NCBI RefSeq assembly: GCF_016862915.1
Contig: NZ_BONW01000033.1
Span: 19,359 to 83,358, forward strand
Length of the DNA stretch: 64,000 nucleotides
Direction of reading: 5' to 3'
Source of the DNA: Plantactinospora endophytica
GTDB taxonomy: Bacteria; Actinomycetota; Actinomycetes; Mycobacteriales; Micromonosporaceae
The first letter of the stretch is position 1. Every line of letters starts with the position of its first letter. The position numbers and the translations under genes are program-made. Of this stretch, positions 1-7,968 are shown in pieces. The notes under the pieces were generated by a model, which was given only the letters and a program-made list of their open reading frames with translations, did not search any database and was not told the origin of the DNA.

Positions 1-719
1 CTGCGCTCCATCCGGCGGAACACCGGCGACTCGGTGACCCGGAGCCGGACGTAGACGGTCACGAAGATCATCAGGAAGCTGGCCAGGAACGGGATCCGCC
101 AGCCCCAGGATTCGAGCTGGTCGTCGGGGAGCATCCCGACCAGCAGGAACGAGACGGTACCGAGGACCAGACCGATCTGCACCCCGGTCTGGGCGTACGA
201 GGCGTAGTAGCCGCGCCGGTCCGGTGGGGCGTGCTCGGCGAGCAGGGTCGACGCGCCCCCGAACTCGGCTCCGGCACCCAGCCCCTGACAGATCCGCATC
301 AGCACCAACAGGATCGGCGCCCAGACCCCGATCTGGTCGTACGTCGGCAGCAGGCCGATCAGCCCGGTCGCGATGCCCATCACCAGGGTGGTGACGATCA
401 GTGTGGAGCGCCGGCCGATCCGGTCACCGAGCCGGCCGAAGAAGAACCCGCCGACCGGCCGGAACAGGAACGCCACCCCGAAGGTGGCGAACGCGACGAG
501 CGTGCCCACCGCCGGCTCGGCGTCCGGGAAGAAGATGTCGTCGAAGACCAGCGCGGCGGCGGTGCCGTAGATGAAGAAGTCGTACCACTCCAGGGCGGTG
601 CCGACCAGCGAGGCCGAGACCACCCGGCGCAGCTCGGCCGGCGGGGTGCTCTCCTGGTCGGACGGTGCGGAAATGGGCTCGGGCTCGGGCGGGGGCGCGG
701 GGTCCACCGACGTTGTCAT
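1..719 (-). CDS. MHS-family MFS transporter, C-terminus outside window
   Basis: The reverse strand encodes the first 239 residues of a major facilitator permease; the rest lies left of the window. After a hydrophilic Pro/Glu-rich N-terminus, the segment LEWYDFFIYGTAAALVF is the first-helix signature of the metabolite:H+ symporter (MHS) subfamily (ProP, KgtP, ShiA relatives). Further signs are the loop GDRIGRRSTL between helices 2 and 3 and several hydrophobic helices. It should be a cytoplasmic-membrane proton symporter for an organic acid or zwitterion. Its ATG overlaps the TGA of the upstream Ldh gene (ATGA at 716-719), so the two are probably translated together and the permease likely imports the dehydrogenase substrate or a related acid. 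The substrate cannot be read from the sequence. Confidence 0.88.
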   Translation of the reverse strand, partial: MTTSVDPAPPPEPEPISAPSDQESTPPAELRRVVSASLVGTALEWYDFFIYGTAAALVFDDIFFPDAEPAVGTLVAFATFGVAFLFRPVGGFFFGRLGDRIGRRSTLIVTTLVMGIATGLIGLLPTYDQIGVWAPILLVLMRICQGLGAGAEFGGASTLLAEHAPPDRRGYYASYAQTGVQIGLVLGTVSFLLVGMLPDDQLESWGWRIPFLASFLMIFVTVYVRLRVTESPVFRRMER

Positions 720-1975
720 CTCCGGTCCTCCTGAGACGAGGGGGCCGCGCCCTCGGCGCGGCTGCGGGGGTGGGGTACGGACGTGCCGGGCAGCTCGGGT
801 CCGCCCGGCAGCTCGGCCAGCTCGCGCCAGGTGGACGGGGCGAGGGGAACACCGTCGGAGATCCGGGCGGCGCGGGTCAGCGCCTCCTTCTCGCCGGGCA
901 CCAGCACGCCGTCCGGGCCGGGATCGCCGTCGACGGCCGGCGCGGTGTCACCGAGCAGCCGGCAGAACCCCTCCGACCGGGTACGGAACTCGGCGACCGG
1001 CAGGAAGGTCCCGATGTCGACGGCGACCAGTACGGTGCCGTTGGTGTTGTCGTAGCCGGGCAGGCTGGACACTCCGGCGCCGGAGAGCAGCCCGCCGACG
1101 ATCTCGATCATCACGCTGAGGCCGTAGCCCTTGTGCTGGCCGAACGGCAGCAGCGCGCCCCCGGTGTAGAAGTCGTGCGGGTCGGTGGAGCCGCGTCCGT
1201 CCGCGTCGACCAGCAGGCCGGTGCCGACCCGTTCCCGACGGGCCAGCGACAGCGCGAGTTTGCCCTCGGCGATCGCCGAGGTGGCGAAGTCGACGACGAC
1301 CGGTGGCCGACCCTCGGCCCGGGGCGCCGACCAGGCGAACGGGTTCGTGCCAAGCCGCCGCTCCCGACCGCCGTACGGGGCGACCGTCGGGTTGATGTTG
1401 CAGAACGCCAATCCGACCATGCCCGCCTCGGCGAGCAGTTGCACGTACTCGCCGAGCCGGCCGATGTGGTTGCAGTTGCCGATCGTCACCACTCCGACGC
1501 CGTACTCGTCGGCGAGTTGCCGGGCCTCGGTAACGGCGAGCCGGGCGGCGAGCTGGCCGAACCCGCGCCGCCCGTCGACCACGGCGGTGGCCCGGTGCCG
1601 GCGCCGCAGCACGGGATCGGCCGAGGGGTCGATCATGCCGCTGTGCACCGCGTCGACGTACGGGACCAGCCGGCGTACCCCGTGCGAGTCGTGTCCGACC
1701 AGGTCGGACTCGACCAGTGAGCTGCCGACGGCTCGGGCGGCCGGTTCCGGGCTACCGGCGGTGGCGAGCACCCGGGCGGCGATCTCCACCAGCTCGTCGG
1801 CCGGTACGGCGACCGGCGCGACCTCGTCGGCGCCGTCCGCCGGCCCGTTGTCGCCCGGCGCCCGGCCGGTCGGCACGGTGGACCAGGACGGCGTCCGCTG
1901 CGCCGTCGCGTTGTCGTCGTCGTCCTCGTCGCGGTTGCGGTTGCGTTCTCGGTTCCGGTTCTCGCCGCGTGTCAT
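716..1975 (-). CDS. Ldh-family (malate/L-lactate dehydrogenase type) oxidoreductase
   Basis: About 419 residues from the ATG at 1975 (MTRGENRN); an in-frame ATG at 2002 would add nine residues but lies inside a candidate operator. The protein is an Ldh_2/MDH2-type NAD(P)-dependent 2-hydroxyacid or ureidoglycolate-like dehydrogenase, a family unrelated to classical Rossmann LDH. Family marks are DSHGVRRLVPYV near the start of the domain, GNCNHIGRLGEYV with the conserved His, GTNPFAWSAP, and GQHKGYGLSVMIEI. The N-terminal 50 residues are charged, repetitive (NRNRERNRNRDEDDDD) and probably disordered. It is coupled by a 4-nt overlap to an MHS permease and lies downstream of an IclR regulator gene, an arrangement typical of an inducible carboxylic-acid catabolic unit. 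The exact substrate is unknown. Confidence 0.85.
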   Translation of the reverse strand: MTRGENRNRERNRNRDEDDDDNATAQRTPSWSTVPTGRAPGDNGPADGADEVAPVAVPADELVEIAARVLATAGSPEPAARAVGSSLVESDLVGHDSHGVRRLVPYVDAVHSGMIDPSADPVLRRRHRATAVVDGRRGFGQLAARLAVTEARQLADEYGVGVVTIGNCNHIGRLGEYVQLLAEAGMVGLAFCNINPTVAPYGGRERRLGTNPFAWSAPRAEGRPPVVVDFATSAIAEGKLALSLARRERVGTGLLVDADGRGSTDPHDFYTGGALLPFGQHKGYGLSVMIEIVGGLLSGAGVSSLPGYDNTNGTVLVAVDIGTFLPVAEFRTRSEGFCRLLGDTAPAVDGDPGPDGVLVPGEKEALTRAARISDGVPLAPSTWRELAELPGGPELPGTSVPHPRSRAEGAAPSSQEDRR

Positions 1976-2001
1976 CTGGTCGCACCCCCAGAGCACGGCC
2001 A

Positions 2002-2025
2002 TTCCGTCCTGCGGAACGGCGTTCC
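2002..2025. promoter_or_regulatory. Candidate IclR-type operator upstream of the ldh-permease operon
   Basis: Two overlapping inverted repeats sit 27-50 bp upstream of the Ldh start: TTCCG-N5-CGGAA (2002-2016) and GGAAC-GGC-GTTCC (2013-2025). IclR proteins often bind short TTCC/GGAA-type palindromes close to promoters and an IclR gene ends at 2320, so autogenous pathway control is plausible. This is inference; binding is not proven. The rest of the 344-bp gap (1976-2319) shows no convincing gene. Confidence 0.4.
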
Positions 2026-2319
2026 ACGGTTACCTTCGTCACAGTCTGGCCGGTCTGCTCAGCCCGCGCAACCGGCCGGAAACAATTCGATGCCTGAGCC
2101 GAGGAAGCACTGTCTCGCCAGGACACTGTCGAGCTGCCCCGTCTGTGCGCCCGGGCTACGACCGGACTCCTGCCGAGACCGATTCCCTGGCTCTCAGAGC
2201 GGAGGTCCCGCTTGTGCACCCAGCTCTAAAGGACCGTTGACGGACACTCGTCCCCAGCCGACCGCAGCACGACTGGCGCCACCAGCACAACCGGCGGTGG
2301 CGGGTCGCCGGGGCGCCCG

Positions 2320-3084
2320 TCAGCTCGGGACGGTGCGGGCGCCGAGCGCCCGGGACACCTGGGCGGCAGCCTCGACCACCTGCCGGCCCACCTCGTCCGC
2401 CGGCTGGTCGGCCGCCTCGTAGCTGAGCGTCGCCGCGCTCACCCCGCCGATCACGTGGCCGGCGTGGTCGTACACCGCCGCGCCGGTGGCCGAGACTCCC
2501 GGCTCGTTCTCCTCGTGGTCCTCCGCCCAGCCTCGGGACCGGACCGTGGCGAGTTCGGCCAGCAGCCGCCCGACCTCGACGATCGTTCCCGGAGTGTGCC
2601 GGCGCAGCCCGGTCCGCTCGGCGAGCGCGGCCACCCGGCCGTCGTCCAGGGTGGCGAGTACCGCCTTGCCGATCGACGTACTGTGCAGGTCGAGGCTCAT
2701 CCCGACCCGGGAGGCGAGCTGGTACGGCTTGCCCGCCTCCACCTTGGCCACGTAGACCGCCTCGTCGCCGTGCAGCAGCGCCAGGTGCACCGTACGGCCG
2801 GTGCGGCGTTGGAGTTCCTCCAGTTCCGGGCGTACCCGGGCGGGCAGGTCCAGCCGGTGCATCACCCGGCCGGCCAGCGCGAGCATCCGGGGGCCGGTGA
2901 AGTAGTCCCCGGTGCCGCTGGGCTGGGCCAGCCCTCGCTCGACCATCACCTGGAGAATCCGGTGCACGGTCGCCTTCGGCAGGTTCGTCGCGGCGGCGAT
3001 GTCGGTCAGCCGGCTGTGCTCGACCAGCGCCTCCAGCACCGCGAACGTCTTGTCCGAGGCGCTCGCGCCGGTCCGGTCAGCCAT
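2320..3084 (-). CDS. IclR-family transcriptional regulator
   Basis: 254 residues from the ATG at 3084. A much longer in-frame extension exists but is low-complexity Arg/Gly/Pro read-through and overlaps the upstream gene. The N-terminal winged helix-turn-helix is seen around residues 5-65 (SDKTFAVLEALVEHSRLTDIA, then NLPKATVHRILQVMVERGL). The C-terminal GAF-like effector domain has LHGDEAVYVAKVE, STSIGKAVLATL and GVSATGAAVYDHAGHVIGGVS, all typical of IclR proteins. It is transcribed behind the dehydratase gene (104-bp gap) and ahead of the ldh-permease pair, which it probably controls through the palindromes at 2002-2025. The ligand is unknown. Confidence 0.9.
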   Translation of the reverse strand: MADRTGASASDKTFAVLEALVEHSRLTDIAAATNLPKATVHRILQVMVERGLAQPSGTGDYFTGPRMLALAGRVMHRLDLPARVRPELEELQRRTGRTVHLALLHGDEAVYVAKVEAGKPYQLASRVGMSLDLHSTSIGKAVLATLDDGRVAALAERTGLRRHTPGTIVEVGRLLAELATVRSRGWAEDHEENEPGVSATGAAVYDHAGHVIGGVSAATLSYEAADQPADEVGRQVVEAAAQVSRALGARTVPS

Positions 3085-3188
3085 GGTTCCAATGTAGGTA
3101 ATGCCGCCGCCCGGCTCGGTCGGCCCGCATCGTCGCGCCGTCGGCCGTTGCCATCGAGGTGACGTCGGACCGTGCCACCAAGGCGCCG

Positions 3189-4145
3189 TCAGCCCGCGTC
3201 GGGGCGGCCGGCGGCGGCCACCAGTACCGCCGGGTCGACGTTGCCGCCGGAGATCACCGCCACGGTACGCCCGGCGGGCAGCTCGGCCGCGTGGAACATC
3301 CGGGCCGCGGTGGCCACCGCGCCACTCGGCTCCACCACCAGCCGGGCGGCCCGGACCAGCCGGGTCGTGGCGGCGGCGATCTCGTCCTCGGTGACCGTGA
3401 CGATGCCGTCCAGCCGGGCGCTCAGGTGTGCGAAGGTCAGCGCGGAGAGGGTCGTCCGGAGCCCGTCCGCGCTGGTCCGGTAGGTGCGCTCCGGTTCCCA
3501 CCGGCGCAGCTCTCCGGCGTGCAGCGACTCGGCGGCGTCAGCGGCGAGGGCCGGCTCGACCCCGATGACCTTGGCACCCGGGCGCAGCGCCCTGACCACC
3601 GTGGCGATCCCGGAGGCGAGCCCGCCGCCACCGACCGGCACCAGCAGTACGTCGACGTCGGGCAGGTCCGCCAGCACCTCCAGCCCGATGGTGCCCTGGC
3701 CGGCGATGATCCGCCGGTCGTCGAAGGGCGGGATCAGGGTGCGCCCCTGCTCGGCGGCGATCGCCTGTGCGACCGGCAGCCGGTCGGCCGGGGCGACCAT
3801 GCGTACCTCGGCGCCGAGTGCGCGTACCTGGTCGATCTTTGCCGCCGGAGCACCCTCGGGGATCACCACCGTGCAGGGCACCCCCTGGGCCCGCGCGGCG
3901 TAGGCGAGCGCCTGCCCGTGGTTGCCGGAGGAGTGCGTGACGACGCCCCGGATCCGCTGGTCCGGGTCGAGCCGGGCCACCGCGTGGGTCGCGCCGCGCA
4001 GCTTGAACGAGCCGACCGGTTGCAGGCTCTCCGGCTTGAGCCAGAGCTGGTCGTCCCAACGGCAGGGCAACAGCGGGGTACGCAGCACCACGCCGGCCAC
4101 GTCGACCGCCGCAGCCCGTACGTCATCGACGGTAACGAGATCCAC
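3189..4145 (-). CDS. PLP-dependent threonine/serine dehydratase
   Basis: 318 residues, the normal size of a catabolic-type threonine/serine dehydratase without a regulatory ACT domain. It should deaminate L-threonine or L-serine to 2-oxobutyrate or pyruvate, in the cytoplasm. Visible fold-II PLP motifs are SFKLRGA with the Schiff-base lysine (K48), SSGNHGQALAYAA for phosphate and substrate contacts, the glycine loop VPVGGGGLASGIA that holds the PLP phosphate, and the late VISGGNVD segment. Serine racemase or another beta-replacing fold-II enzyme cannot be excluded from sequence alone. The IclR gene follows on the same strand after 104 bp. The next gene to the right is divergent. Confidence 0.88.
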   Translation of the reverse strand: MDLVTVDDVRAAAVDVAGVVLRTPLLPCRWDDQLWLKPESLQPVGSFKLRGATHAVARLDPDQRIRGVVTHSSGNHGQALAYAARAQGVPCTVVIPEGAPAAKIDQVRALGAEVRMVAPADRLPVAQAIAAEQGRTLIPPFDDRRIIAGQGTIGLEVLADLPDVDVLLVPVGGGGLASGIATVVRALRPGAKVIGVEPALAADAAESLHAGELRRWEPERTYRTSADGLRTTLSALTFAHLSARLDGIVTVTEDEIAAATTRLVRAARLVVEPSGAVATAARMFHAAELPAGRTVAVISGGNVDPAVLVAAAGRPDAG

Positions 4146-4261
4146 CGGCCCATCCTGCCACCCACCTCGGCACCCGTACCGGAGCGGTGCGGCCGTCCTC
4201 CTTCCCGGTCCGGAGGAGGACGAAGATGACGATCCCCACTGGGACGAATTGCGCTAAAGCC

Positions 4262-4267
4262 TACTAT
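4262..4267 (+). promoter_or_regulatory. Likely -10 element (TACTAT) of the DUF4352 gene
   Basis: TACTAT fits the actinobacterial TANNNT -10 consensus and stands out in an otherwise GC-rich divergent spacer. Transcription would start near 4274, leaving a short leader before the ATG at 4302. I see no clear -35 element at the right distance. Confidence 0.4.
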
Positions 4268-4301
4268 TTTCCCAGAGGCCCCGGATGATGCGAGGATCGT
4301 G

Positions 4302-5405
4302 ATGACCAGCCCCGACCAGCCCGGCGAGCAGCCGTACCGGCCCGGTGCGGGTTCCGGCGGGGCGCCGACGGGCGGGGACCGGCCGGCGGAGCCGACCGAG
4401 CCGGTACCCGGGTCGTGGGACTGGGCGATCGATCCGCCGCCGCCGGACGGGCCGAGCCAGGAGCCGACGCCGGACCCGGCGGCCGGGTCGACGGTCGACG
4501 AGATCCCGGATCCGATCCCGACCACCGGCCGCTTCCCCGACACGATCGCGCCCGGCGCCGGCCCGCCCTCCCCACCGCCCCCCGAACGACCACCGCCCCC
4601 CGGCCAGCCACCGCCCCTCGGACAGCCACCGCAGCCGGCCCGACCCCAGCCGGCGCCACCAGCAGAGCCGGCGCCACCAGCAGAGCCGGCGCCGGACTGG
4701 TCCACCCCGGAGACGTCGGCCACCATCCCACCGCTGAGCGGCTATCCACCGCCGGCACCACAGTCGCAACCGCCGATCTGGGCACCCCGGCCGACCGAGC
4801 CGGCAGGCGGAGGCGGTACGGAGCCGGGTGGTGCACCGTCCGGCGGTACCCCCAGGATTCCCGAGTTCCGGCCGACCGACCGACGGTGGTGGTTCGTACT
4901 CGGTCTCGTCGCCGCGCTGCTCTCCTGCTGCTGCGTGGCCGCCGCGGTGGTCGTACTGGCGTGGGGGCCGGACCTCTTCACCGGGCTGCGCGACCGGAGC
5001 CCCCAGGTCGTCGGCCTCAACCAGCCGGTCCGGGACGGCGATCTCGAGTTCCAGGTGCGTGAGCTGCGCTGCGGGCTGACCGAGGTCGGCGACCCGCTGG
5101 TCAGTCAGCTCGCTGTCGGACAGTTCTGCGTGGTCCACCTGACGATCCGCAACCTGGGCCGCCGACCGCTGACGTTCCAGGACAACCTGCAGATCGCGTA
5201 CGGGCCGGCCGGGGAGCGGTTCGGGGTGGACAGTTCGGCCGGGCTGCTGGCCAACGCCGACCAGCTCGGTTTCCTCAGCGAGATCAACCCCGGCAACCGG
5301 GTCACCGGGGCGGTGGTCTACGACATCCCGCCGGACGCCCGGATCGTCCGGCTCCGGCTGCACGGCTCCGCCACCTCGCCCGGCGCGCAGGTCCGGACCG
5401 GATGA
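4302..5405 (+). CDS. Membrane-anchored DUF4352-like protein with Pro-rich cytoplasmic tail
   Basis: 367 residues. The ATG at 4302 is preferred over the adjoining GTG at 4299 because the GAGG at 4292-4295 then sits at a proper distance. Residues 1-195 are a Pro/Gly/Glu-rich, probably disordered region containing a direct repeat of APPAEPAPPAEPAP. Residues about 197-223 form one transmembrane helix with a run of cysteines (LLSCCCVAAAVVV). The C-terminal 140 residues (VVGLNQPVRDGDLEFQVREL..., CVVHLTIRNLGRRPLTF) look like an extracytoplasmic immunoglobulin-like DUF4352 domain. The role is unknown; such proteins are usually exported or membrane-held and of uncertain function. The gene is divergent from the dehydratase and stands alone. 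Confidence 0.75.
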   Translation: MTSPDQPGEQPYRPGAGSGGAPTGGDRPAEPTEPVPGSWDWAIDPPPPDGPSQEPTPDPAAGSTVDEIPDPIPTTGRFPDTIAPGAGPPSPPPPERPPPPGQPPPLGQPPQPARPQPAPPAEPAPPAEPAPDWSTPETSATIPPLSGYPPPAPQSQPPIWAPRPTEPAGGGGTEPGGAPSGGTPRIPEFRPTDRRWWFVLGLVAALLSCCCVAAAVVVLAWGPDLFTGLRDRSPQVVGLNQPVRDGDLEFQVRELRCGLTEVGDPLVSQLAVGQFCVVHLTIRNLGRRPLTFQDNLQIAYGPAGERFGVDSSAGLLANADQLGFLSEINPGNRVTGAVVYDIPPDARIVRLRLHGSATSPGAQVRTG

Positions 5406-5557
5406 CCGGAGCCGCCGGAGCCACTGGTCAGCACCGGCAACCGGGCACCGGGCCGGGCCGGCGACCGGGCACCGGGCTGAGTCGGCATCCGGAGCCATTG
5501 GTCAGCGCCGGTGAAGCACCGGCGGCCCGGGGCAGCGCCGGTCAGGGCCGGCGGGCG

Positions 5558-6550
5558 TTACCTGGTGCGCCAGGCGGCGAGCAGCTCGGCCTCCTCCGCC
5601 TCGGTGAGCCCGATCCGCTGCCCCGCCCCGGGGCCGGCCGTGGCCAGCCAGTCCGCGGTGTCCCGGCCCGTCTCGGCCAGCGGCCGGGTGCGCAGTCCGG
5701 CCGCCAGACTCGCGGTCACGTCCCGGGTCAGGAAGCCGGCGTACTCGGGCAGCGGCAGCCAGAGCGGCAGCGAACGCGGGCCGGTCCAGGGTTCCACCTG
5801 CTGCTCGACCAGGAACTCCTGGGACACCCAGGTCGGGGTGGCGCCGTCGGGAAGCAGGTCGGCCAGGAACGCGGCTCGGGTCATCGGGGCGCCGGTGCCG
5901 TCGTACGTGCCGGTCAGTCCGCGTTCGGCGGCCGCGACGATCCAGGCCGCCAGATCGCGTACGTCCACGAACTGCACCATGTCCTCCGGCGTGCCGGGGA
6001 CGAGGACCTCGCCACCCCGTCCCGCCCGCCGCACCCAGTACTCGAAGCGCCCGCTCGGATCCTCCGGCCCGACGAGCAGCCCGGCCCGGCAGACGAAGAC
6101 CCGCTCGGCACCGAACGCCTCCGTCACGATCCGCTCACAGCTCACCTTGCAGGCGCCGTACGACTCCGGGTCGCGGGTCGGGTCCTCCGCGTCCCGGGGC
6201 GCGGGCGCCAGCAGCGGGGCGGTGTCGACCCGCTGGCCGACGGTGCCGGTGTCGGAGTACACCGAGCCGGTCGAGACGAACGTGAAATGCCCCACCCGGC
6301 CGGCGAGCGCGGCGACCGCGTGCCGAACCTGGTCGGGGTGCCGGGCGACGTCGACGACCGCGTCGAACTCGCCGGTGAGCGCGGTCAGGCCGGCCGGGTC
6401 GGCGCGGTCCACCCGGACGAAGCGCACGCCGTCCACGGGATCGCCGGACGAGCCCCGGGCAGCACAGGTGACGTCGTGGCCGGCGGCCAGGGCCTGTCGG
6501 GCGACGGCCCGGCCGAGGAACACCGTGCCGCCGAGGACGAGGATTCGCAT
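5558..6550 (-). CDS. NAD-dependent epimerase/dehydratase (extended SDR)
   Basis: 330 residues from the ATG at 6550 (MRILVLGG). A longer in-frame start at 6619 only adds 23 residues of no family character. The N-terminal Rossmann motif is GGTVFLGRAVARQAL, the dinucleotide site of extended or atypical SDRs. The catalytic triad is visible as S in VSTGSVYS and Y-x3-K in SYGACKVS. The C-terminal half resembles nucleotide-sugar epimerase-like reductases. It probably acts on an NDP-sugar or a related carbonyl substrate in the cytoplasm, but the substrate is not deducible. It is monocistronic and divergent from the STAS gene across 160 bp. Confidence 0.82.
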   Translation of the reverse strand: MRILVLGGTVFLGRAVARQALAAGHDVTCAARGSSGDPVDGVRFVRVDRADPAGLTALTGEFDAVVDVARHPDQVRHAVAALAGRVGHFTFVSTGSVYSDTGTVGQRVDTAPLLAPAPRDAEDPTRDPESYGACKVSCERIVTEAFGAERVFVCRAGLLVGPEDPSGRFEYWVRRAGRGGEVLVPGTPEDMVQFVDVRDLAAWIVAAAERGLTGTYDGTGAPMTRAAFLADLLPDGATPTWVSQEFLVEQQVEPWTGPRSLPLWLPLPEYAGFLTRDVTASLAAGLRTRPLAETGRDTADWLATAGPGAGQRIGLTEAEEAELLAAWRTR

Positions 6551-6710
6551 TCCGCGATCGTGCCCGGGCCGGACGGCCGCCGGTAACCCCTGTTCGCGCA
6601 GAGCGGACCGCGCCCCCACCGGTTCGGCGGATCGCTGGTTTCCGGCCGCCCGTCATGCGTACCGACCCGGTCGTGGAGTACGGTTCGACCGATATCCCAG
6701 GAGGTCGCGA

Positions 6711-7064
6711 ATGTCCCTGACGGTGCACACCGAGGAGCGGGCCGACGTCGTCGTCGTGTCGGTCGCGGGCGAACTCGACATGGCCACCGCCCCGCAACTT
6801 CAGGACCAGATCACGGACCTGCTGGAGAAGGGTCGCCACAGGCTGGTCTTCGACCTGTCCGAGCTGTCGTTCTGCGACTCCACCGGGCTCTCCGTCTTCG
6901 TCCGCGCCCGGAACAGCGCCGACGAGGCCGGCGGCATGGTCCGGCTGGCCGCGCCGCGCCGGGGGGTGCTGCGCATCCTGGAGGTCAGTGGCCTGGTGGA
7001 GGTGTTGCAGACGCACGCCACGGTGGACGAGGCGGTGGCCGGCGGTCCCGCCTCCGCCGGCTAA
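6711..7064 (+). CDS. STAS-domain anti-sigma factor antagonist
   Basis: 117 residues, ATG at 6711 with a strong ribosome site (AGGAGGT at 6699-6705). It is a single STAS domain: VVVVSVAGELDMATAPQL at the N-terminus, then the phosphorylation loop FDLSELSFCDSTGLSVFV, in which the DST serine is the residue phosphorylated by a partner anti-sigma kinase in the SpoIIAA/RsbV family. It is a cytosolic switch protein that releases an alternative sigma factor when dephosphorylated. No anti-sigma kinase or sigma gene is adjacent, so the partners are encoded elsewhere. Orphan STAS genes of this kind are common in actinomycetes. Confidence 0.92.
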   Translation: MSLTVHTEERADVVVVSVAGELDMATAPQLQDQITDLLEKGRHRLVFDLSELSFCDSTGLSVFVRARNSADEAGGMVRLAAPRRGVLRILEVSGLVEVLQTHATVDEAVAGGPASAG

Positions 7065-7156
7065 CCGGACAGGACGCCGGTTACCGCGTTTTTCGTCCGC
7101 CCGACGTTGGGCACTAGGTTGTCGACCGACACGATCCCGGCAACCTGGAGATGCCA

Positions 7157-7618
7157 ATGCTCAAGGGCTTCAAAGACTTCATCATGCGCGGCAACGTCGT
7201 CGACCTTGCCGTCGGTGTGGTCATCGGCGCGGCCTTCACCGGCCTGGTCACCCAGTTCACCACCTCGTTCCTGAAGCCACTGATCACGATGTTCGGTGGT
7301 GAGGACGGTCTCAAGGCAGGCACCTGGACGCTGCCCAACGACGCCAAGGTCGACTGGGCGGCCTTCATCAACGCCACCATCACCTTCCTGATGACCGCCG
7401 CCGTGCTCTACTTCCTGGTGGTCTACCCGATGAACAAGCTCGCCGAGCGTCGCCGCCGGGGCGAGGAGCCGGCGCCGGCCGCGCCGAGCGAGGAGATCAA
7501 GCTGCTCACCGAGATCCGGGACGCGCTGGTCGCCGCCGGCCGGGCGCCGAACCGGCACCCCGAGGGCCCGGACGACCGGTTCGGCCAGCAGTACCCGCCG
7601 GCTCCGCGCCGGCCCTGA
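7157..7618 (+). CDS. mscL: Large-conductance mechanosensitive channel
   Basis: 153 residues from the ATG at 7157 (MLKGFKDFIMRGNVVDLAVG), chosen over the ATG at 7151 because the GGAG at 7147-7150 is then correctly spaced and the family normally begins MLKGFKEF. The amphipathic N-terminal helix is followed by pore-lining TM1 (GNVVDLAVGVVIGAAFTGLV), a periplasmic loop, TM2 (INATITFLMTAAVLYFLVVY) and a charged C-terminal bundle (EEIKLLTEIRDAL). It forms a homopentameric emergency valve that opens under membrane tension during hypo-osmotic shock. The long, charged, Pro-rich C-terminal extension is usual for actinobacteria. Confidence 0.97.
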   Translation: MLKGFKDFIMRGNVVDLAVGVVIGAAFTGLVTQFTTSFLKPLITMFGGEDGLKAGTWTLPNDAKVDWAAFINATITFLMTAAVLYFLVVYPMNKLAERRRRGEEPAPAAPSEEIKLLTEIRDALVAAGRAPNRHPEGPDDRFGQQYPPAPRRP

Positions 7619-7634
7619 ACCGGGGGTCACCCCT

Positions 7635-7657
7635 CCGGGTGGCTGGCCGACACCCGG
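7635..7657 (+). terminator. Hairpin downstream of mscL
   Basis: CCGGGTG and CACCCGG form a perfect 7-bp stem with a 9-nt loop, 17 bp after the mscL stop and just before the LexA box. No T-tract follows, which is common for GC-rich actinobacterial terminators, so the call is tentative. Confidence 0.4.
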
Positions 7658-7665
7658 TGATCTTC

Positions 7666-7687
7666 TCGAACGTACGTTCGATAAGGT
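7666..7687 (+). promoter_or_regulatory. LexA SOS box overlapping a leaderless-type promoter
   Basis: TCGAACGTACGTTCGA (7666-7681) is a perfect 16-bp palindrome and matches the actinobacterial LexA box TCGAAC-N4-GTTCGA. It runs straight into TAAGGT (7682-7687), a TANNNT -10 element. The ATG of the next gene is 6 nt after the -10, so transcription should start at or next to the start codon. LexA bound here would cover the promoter. Confidence 0.85.
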
Positions 7688-7693
7688 CCCGGC

Positions 7694-7930
7694 ATGGAAC
7701 AACGAAAGCACTGGTGGAACGGCAAGTGGGGGCGCCTGGCGCGGCGCGATGTCTACCTCCGGGCCGACGCCGACCAGTGGCACGTGGAGCAGCGGGCGGG
7801 CGGAGCCGAGGGAGTCTCCCGGTTCTACGAGTTCGACAGCGAGGAAGCGGCGTACGACGTCGTCCGTACCCTGCTGGCCGGCCCGGACACCTGGCGGGAA
7901 CTCTCCGCCCGGCCACCCGGTGCCGGCTGA
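7694..7930 (+). CDS. Small SOS-controlled hypothetical protein (78 aa)
   Basis: 78 residues starting MEQRKHWWNGKWGRLARRDVY, with a Trp/Arg-rich N-terminus and an acidic C-terminal half (FYEFDSEEAAYDVVRTLLAG). It has no signal peptide or transmembrane helix, so it is likely a soluble cytoplasmic protein. I do not recognise a characterised family. There is no Shine-Dalgarno sequence, and the start codon lies 6 nt after a -10 element, which suggests a leaderless mRNA. The perfect LexA box at 7666-7681 implies induction by DNA damage, so a role in the SOS response (checkpoint, repair accessory or inhibitor) is a reasonable inference. It converges on the SCO2521-family gene. Confidence 0.72.
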   Translation: MEQRKHWWNGKWGRLARRDVYLRADADQWHVEQRAGGAEGVSRFYEFDSEEAAYDVVRTLLAGPDTWRELSARPPGAG

Positions 7931-7968
7931 CCGGCCGGCAGGGGCGCCGGGTGCCGGCCCCGGGTCAG
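7927..7968. terminator. Bidirectional hairpin between convergent genes
   Basis: CTGACC + GGCCGGCA pairs with TGCCGGCC + GGTCAG, giving a 14-bp stem with a 3-nt bulge and an 11-nt loop. It spans the stop codons of both the 78-aa gene (plus) and the SCO2521-family gene (minus), so it can terminate both transcripts. Confidence 0.55.
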
